Below are positions 11,302 through 13,126 of a DNA stretch of 13,126 nucleotides, one piece after another. The position numbers and the translations under genes were made by a program. The notes below the pieces were generated by a model. That model made no database searches, was not told the DNA's origin, and saw nothing but the letters and a program-made list of their open reading frames with translations. Position 1 is the first letter of the stretch; each line of letters begins with the position of its first letter. The stretch comes from Candidatus Aenigmatarchaeota archaeon (GTDB lineage: Archaea; Aenigmatarchaeota; Aenigmatarchaeia; QMZP01), in assembly GCA_003663415.1 (NCBI GenBank), contig QMZY01000012.1:1-13126 (forward strand), in the 5' to 3' direction.

Positions 11302-12635
11302 ATTTTTTTCTTAATACCTCCCGGATTTAAATTTTTTAACTTTACGAACCCCACTCTTCTTAAATTTTCAATGTGTGTAAATATGGAAAGCAAAACAATC
11401 GTATAAAAAACCTGATTCAAAAATGCGCCTATCATTATAATAAAGCATCTTGCATCTCTTCCAACAGGCATTTTTCTTGAAACAAACGGTTTGCAAAACT
11501 CTGCTTTATACTTATCCGAAGTGTAGCTGTTTATGAGTGTTCCTGAAAGAGCAAAAAACCCAGCAATCCACACAAGCAAATTTCCTGTAAGCGTCCAGAA
11601 ACCATAGACCATGCCGAATATTATTAATGTATCAGCATACCTGTCCAGAACAGCATCAAAAAACGCTCCGCTTTTCGTTTCCTTAAATTTGAGCCTTGCC
11701 ACCTCGCCATCGCACCCGTCTATAATTGACGATAATTGAGCCATTATACCGCCCAGAATCACTGAAAAATAATTTCCAAGAATAAAAAAATAACAGGAAA
11801 TGACAGAGAGAAAAAGCGATATTAAAGATATTGTGTCAGGGCTTGTGTTTGTTTTCAAAAACAATTTTGTGAGCGCGGTTGAAACCTTTCTGTTGATATG
11901 TCTTGAAACAGGACCGTCAGTTTGCTTTATCAGATTTTTTAACAATAATTTTTTGGCTTGAACGTAATCCTTTTTTGTGTCAACATCAAGCCAGAAAAGG
12001 TTTTTTATATCAAAAACTTCTATCTTGTTGTTTTTTGCAAGAATTTTCACGGCAGCGCTCAGCGACGTTTCGCCCCTTTTCACGCTTTCCTTTATAGCTT
12101 TAAAAATTTCCTTGTTTAGCAAGAATATACCACAATCTACTGCGTCATATTTTTTGATATCTTTTCCTATGTCAATGATTTTTTTGCCATCTGTTCTGAC
12201 TTTTGTTGCATCTTCCATATCTATGTATGCATCAGGTGATCTGTCGACACAGAGAATGCATTTTGACCTGCTCTTTTTTATAAGGTTTTGCAATATCCTG
12301 TAATCAAAAATGTGATCAGACATTAACAGAACAAATGTTTCGCCGACCGCTTTTTCAGCTTTCAGAACAGAAACACCGTTCTCCTTCTTCCATTCCCTGT
12401 TATATACATATTCTATTTTCACGTTGTGTTTTTCTCCGCTCCCAAGATATTTTTTTATTGCTCTTCCTTTGTAGCCAAGCACTATGACAAATTCGTTTAT
12501 TCCGGCTTTTTTTGCAGAAAGAATAGCCCTTTCTATAAGTGTTAAGCCAAGAACGTCAAGCAATGGTTTTGGTTTTCCGTCTGTTATATGGTTTATTCTT
12601 TCGCCGTTTCCTGCTGCTATGATCAAGGCCTTCAT
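11298..12635 (-). CDS. Fused inositol-phosphate cytidylyltransferase / CDP-inositol phosphotransferase (IPCT/DIPPS type)
   Basis: 445 residues in two domains. Residues 1-230 are a nucleotidyltransferase: LIIAAGNGERI (4-14), KPKPLLDVLG (21-30), LLMSDHIFD (103-111). Residues about 245-430 are a membrane CDP-alcohol phosphotransferase with the full motif Asp309-Gly-x2-Ala-Arg-x8-Gly323-x3-Asp327-x3-Asp331 and several membrane helices. This order matches the bifunctional enzyme that makes CDP-inositol from CTP and L-myo-inositol-1-phosphate and joins it to a second inositol phosphate to give phospho-di-myo-inositol phosphate, a heat- and salt-induced solute. A polar-lipid head-group role is an alternative. 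ATG 12635 is preceded by AGGTGAT. Overlaps TIP49 by 4 bp. Confidence 0.87.
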   Translation of the reverse strand: MKALIIAAGNGERINHITDGKPKPLLDVLGLTLIERAILSAKKAGINEFVIVLGYKGRAIKKYLGSGEKHNVKIEYVYNREWKKENGVSVLKAEKAVGETFVLLMSDHIFDYRILQNLIKKSRSKCILCVDRSPDAYIDMEDATKVRTDGKKIIDIGKDIKKYDAVDCGIFLLNKEIFKAIKESVKRGETSLSAAVKILAKNNKIEVFDIKNLFWLDVDTKKDYVQAKKLLLKNLIKQTDGPVSRHINRKVSTALTKLFLKTNTSPDTISLISLFLSVISCYFFILGNYFSVILGGIMAQLSSIIDGCDGEVARLKFKETKSGAFFDAVLDRYADTLIIFGMVYGFWTLTGNLLVWIAGFFALSGTLINSYTSDKYKAEFCKPFVSRKMPVGRDARCFIIMIGAFLNQVFYTIVLLSIFTHIENLRRVGFVKLKNLNPGGIKKKI

Positions 12636-12638
12636 TAT

Positions 12639-12645
12639 ATCACCT
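12639..12645 (-). promoter_or_regulatory. Ribosome binding site of the IPCT/DIPPS gene
   Basis: Minus-strand AGGTGAT matches the archaeal anti-Shine-Dalgarno and ends 3 nt before ATG 12635, fixing the start. Confidence 0.75.
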
Positions 12646-12860
12646 TACAGACCTTCTTAAACTATCTATAACAGCAGTCAGGGAACAAAACTCTAAGAGA
12701 GGTGTTTTCAAATTATTAAATAAATAATCAAAAGTTATATTGTAATATTAAAAATATAAATTTAACGCAAGGGTGTTGTATCAGCTTAATTCCGTAATCT
12801 GTTTGCGTTTTCCATAATTGATAAATCATATTTTTATTAAACTGAAAATAAATATAATAT
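12646..12860. other. AT-rich intergenic region with one inverted repeat
   Basis: No gene is seen. The region must hold the promoters for the leftward IPCT/DIPPS gene and the rightward gene at 12861. It contains AACGCAA (12764-12770) and TTGCGTT (12803-12809), a 7-bp perfect inverted repeat with a 32-nt loop, just after a TATA-like AAAAATATAAATTT; this could be a small RNA or an operator, but support is thin. Confidence 0.35.
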
Positions 12861-13126
12861 ATGCTTGAATCTGTTTTGGATTTCAAGGAAATTAATCAAA
12901 AACCATATCTGATGTTTCTTTGGGCGTGTATTATGTGAACCATAGGAATACTGATAAGCACCCAAGTTTCTATTCAGATTTCTGTTTCCCAGATTGTTGG
13001 AGAGCCCGTGCCTCTTGGAAGCGATTTTGTGTTTAGTACTGGCGGTCTTTTTGCTGTTCTGTTCACAATTCTGCCTTCTGTATATTTCATTACTCATTTG
13101 ATAAAGAAAGAAGAGCTTTTGGAAGA
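12861..13126 (+). pseudogene. Broken SpoIIM-like membrane protein gene, running off the right edge
   Basis: From ATG 12861 the frame gives MLESVLDFKEINQ and then stops. Shifting one frame at about 12899 continues as KPYLMFLWACIM, an in-frame TGA (12935-12937) and TIGILIS. Shifting back at about 12960 gives a hydrophobic segment with GGLFAVLFTILPSVYFITHL and KKEELLE up to the edge. The mosaic resembles the N-terminus of archaeal SpoIIM-like (stage II sporulation protein M) membrane proteins: a short charged start, a first helix, then a helix followed by a lysine/glutamate patch. Two opposite frameshifts plus one stop mean either a decayed gene or poor sequence at a contig end. Recognition is by eye only. 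Confidence 0.4.

Noticed and set aside
12935..12937. TGA reassigned to a sense codon
   Set aside because: TGA is used as a normal stop by the IPCT/DIPPS gene, and frameshifts flank this TGA, so decay or error is the simpler reading.
12837..13097. 86-codon minus-strand frame at the right edge
   Set aside because: It is rich in Asn, Arg and His with no pattern; the plus-strand mosaic has a membrane-protein pattern instead.
1..13126. CRISPR arrays, insertion sequences, rRNA genes
   Set aside because: No regularly spaced direct repeats, no transposase and no rRNA signature were found. The only dispersed repeats are the tRNA intron modules.

Overview
The window looks like a piece of an archaeal chromosome. 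Its archaeal hallmarks are tRNA genes with bulge-helix-bulge (BHB) introns and no encoded CCA, TATA-type promoters with several probable leaderless genes, GGAGGTG/GGTGAT ribosome binding sites, a TIP49/RuvBL-type ATPase, a PRC-barrel protein, a DUF131 membrane protein and a fused cytidylyltransferase/CDP-alcohol phosphotransferase of the di-myo-inositol-phosphate type. Compact genes, low GC and this gene mix would fit a small-genome (DPANN-like) lineage, possibly from a warm habitat, but the sequence alone does not fix the phylum.

Layout. Positions 1-600 hold the end of an unrecognised plus-strand gene and a frameshifted hypothetical gene on the minus strand. Positions 650-1110 form a GC-richer, strongly base-paired stretch without a convincing ORF, probably a structured RNA of unknown class. 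tRNA-Ser(TGA) follows at 1190-1615 with three insertions. A minus-strand run (3974 down to 1616) encodes endonuclease V, a TsaC/Sua5 threonylcarbamoyl-AMP synthase and a GpgS-like glycosyltransferase. A divergent M24 aminopeptidase (4006-5007) converges on a PRC-barrel gene. Positions 5355-6801 are a tRNA cluster: Ser(GCT), Gly(CCC), Val(TAC), Val(GAC), Glu(TTC), Leu(TAG). A PHP phosphoesterase converges on its end. A cis-prenyltransferase, tRNA-Pro(GGG), a DUF131 protein and an orphan 2-oxoacid:ferredoxin oxidoreductase beta subunit then run rightward, followed by a 31-residue protein that is two-thirds lysine. The minus strand carries TIP49 and the IPCT/DIPPS fusion as an overlapping pair. 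The right edge holds what looks like a broken SpoIIM-like membrane protein gene.

The most striking content is in the tRNAs. Six of eight carry an intron at the same place in the T-loop (59/60), each bounded by a near-perfect BHB made of TTCR and YGAA flanked by AAA and AAT. Where the T-loop has TTCA the partner is TGAA; where it has TTCG the partner is CGAA or a wobble form. Two of these introns are only 14 and 16 nt. Four are 191-264 nt, and three of those share long identical blocks, including a 72-nt stretch common to the Ser and Leu introns and a 41-nt module that is terminal in two genes and internal in a third. This looks like a repeat family spreading between tRNA T-loops. The tRNA-Leu gene also contains a 30-nt tandem duplication of its anticodon region whose second copy reads CAG instead of TAG, and both class II tRNAs with T-loop introns have grossly enlarged variable arms.
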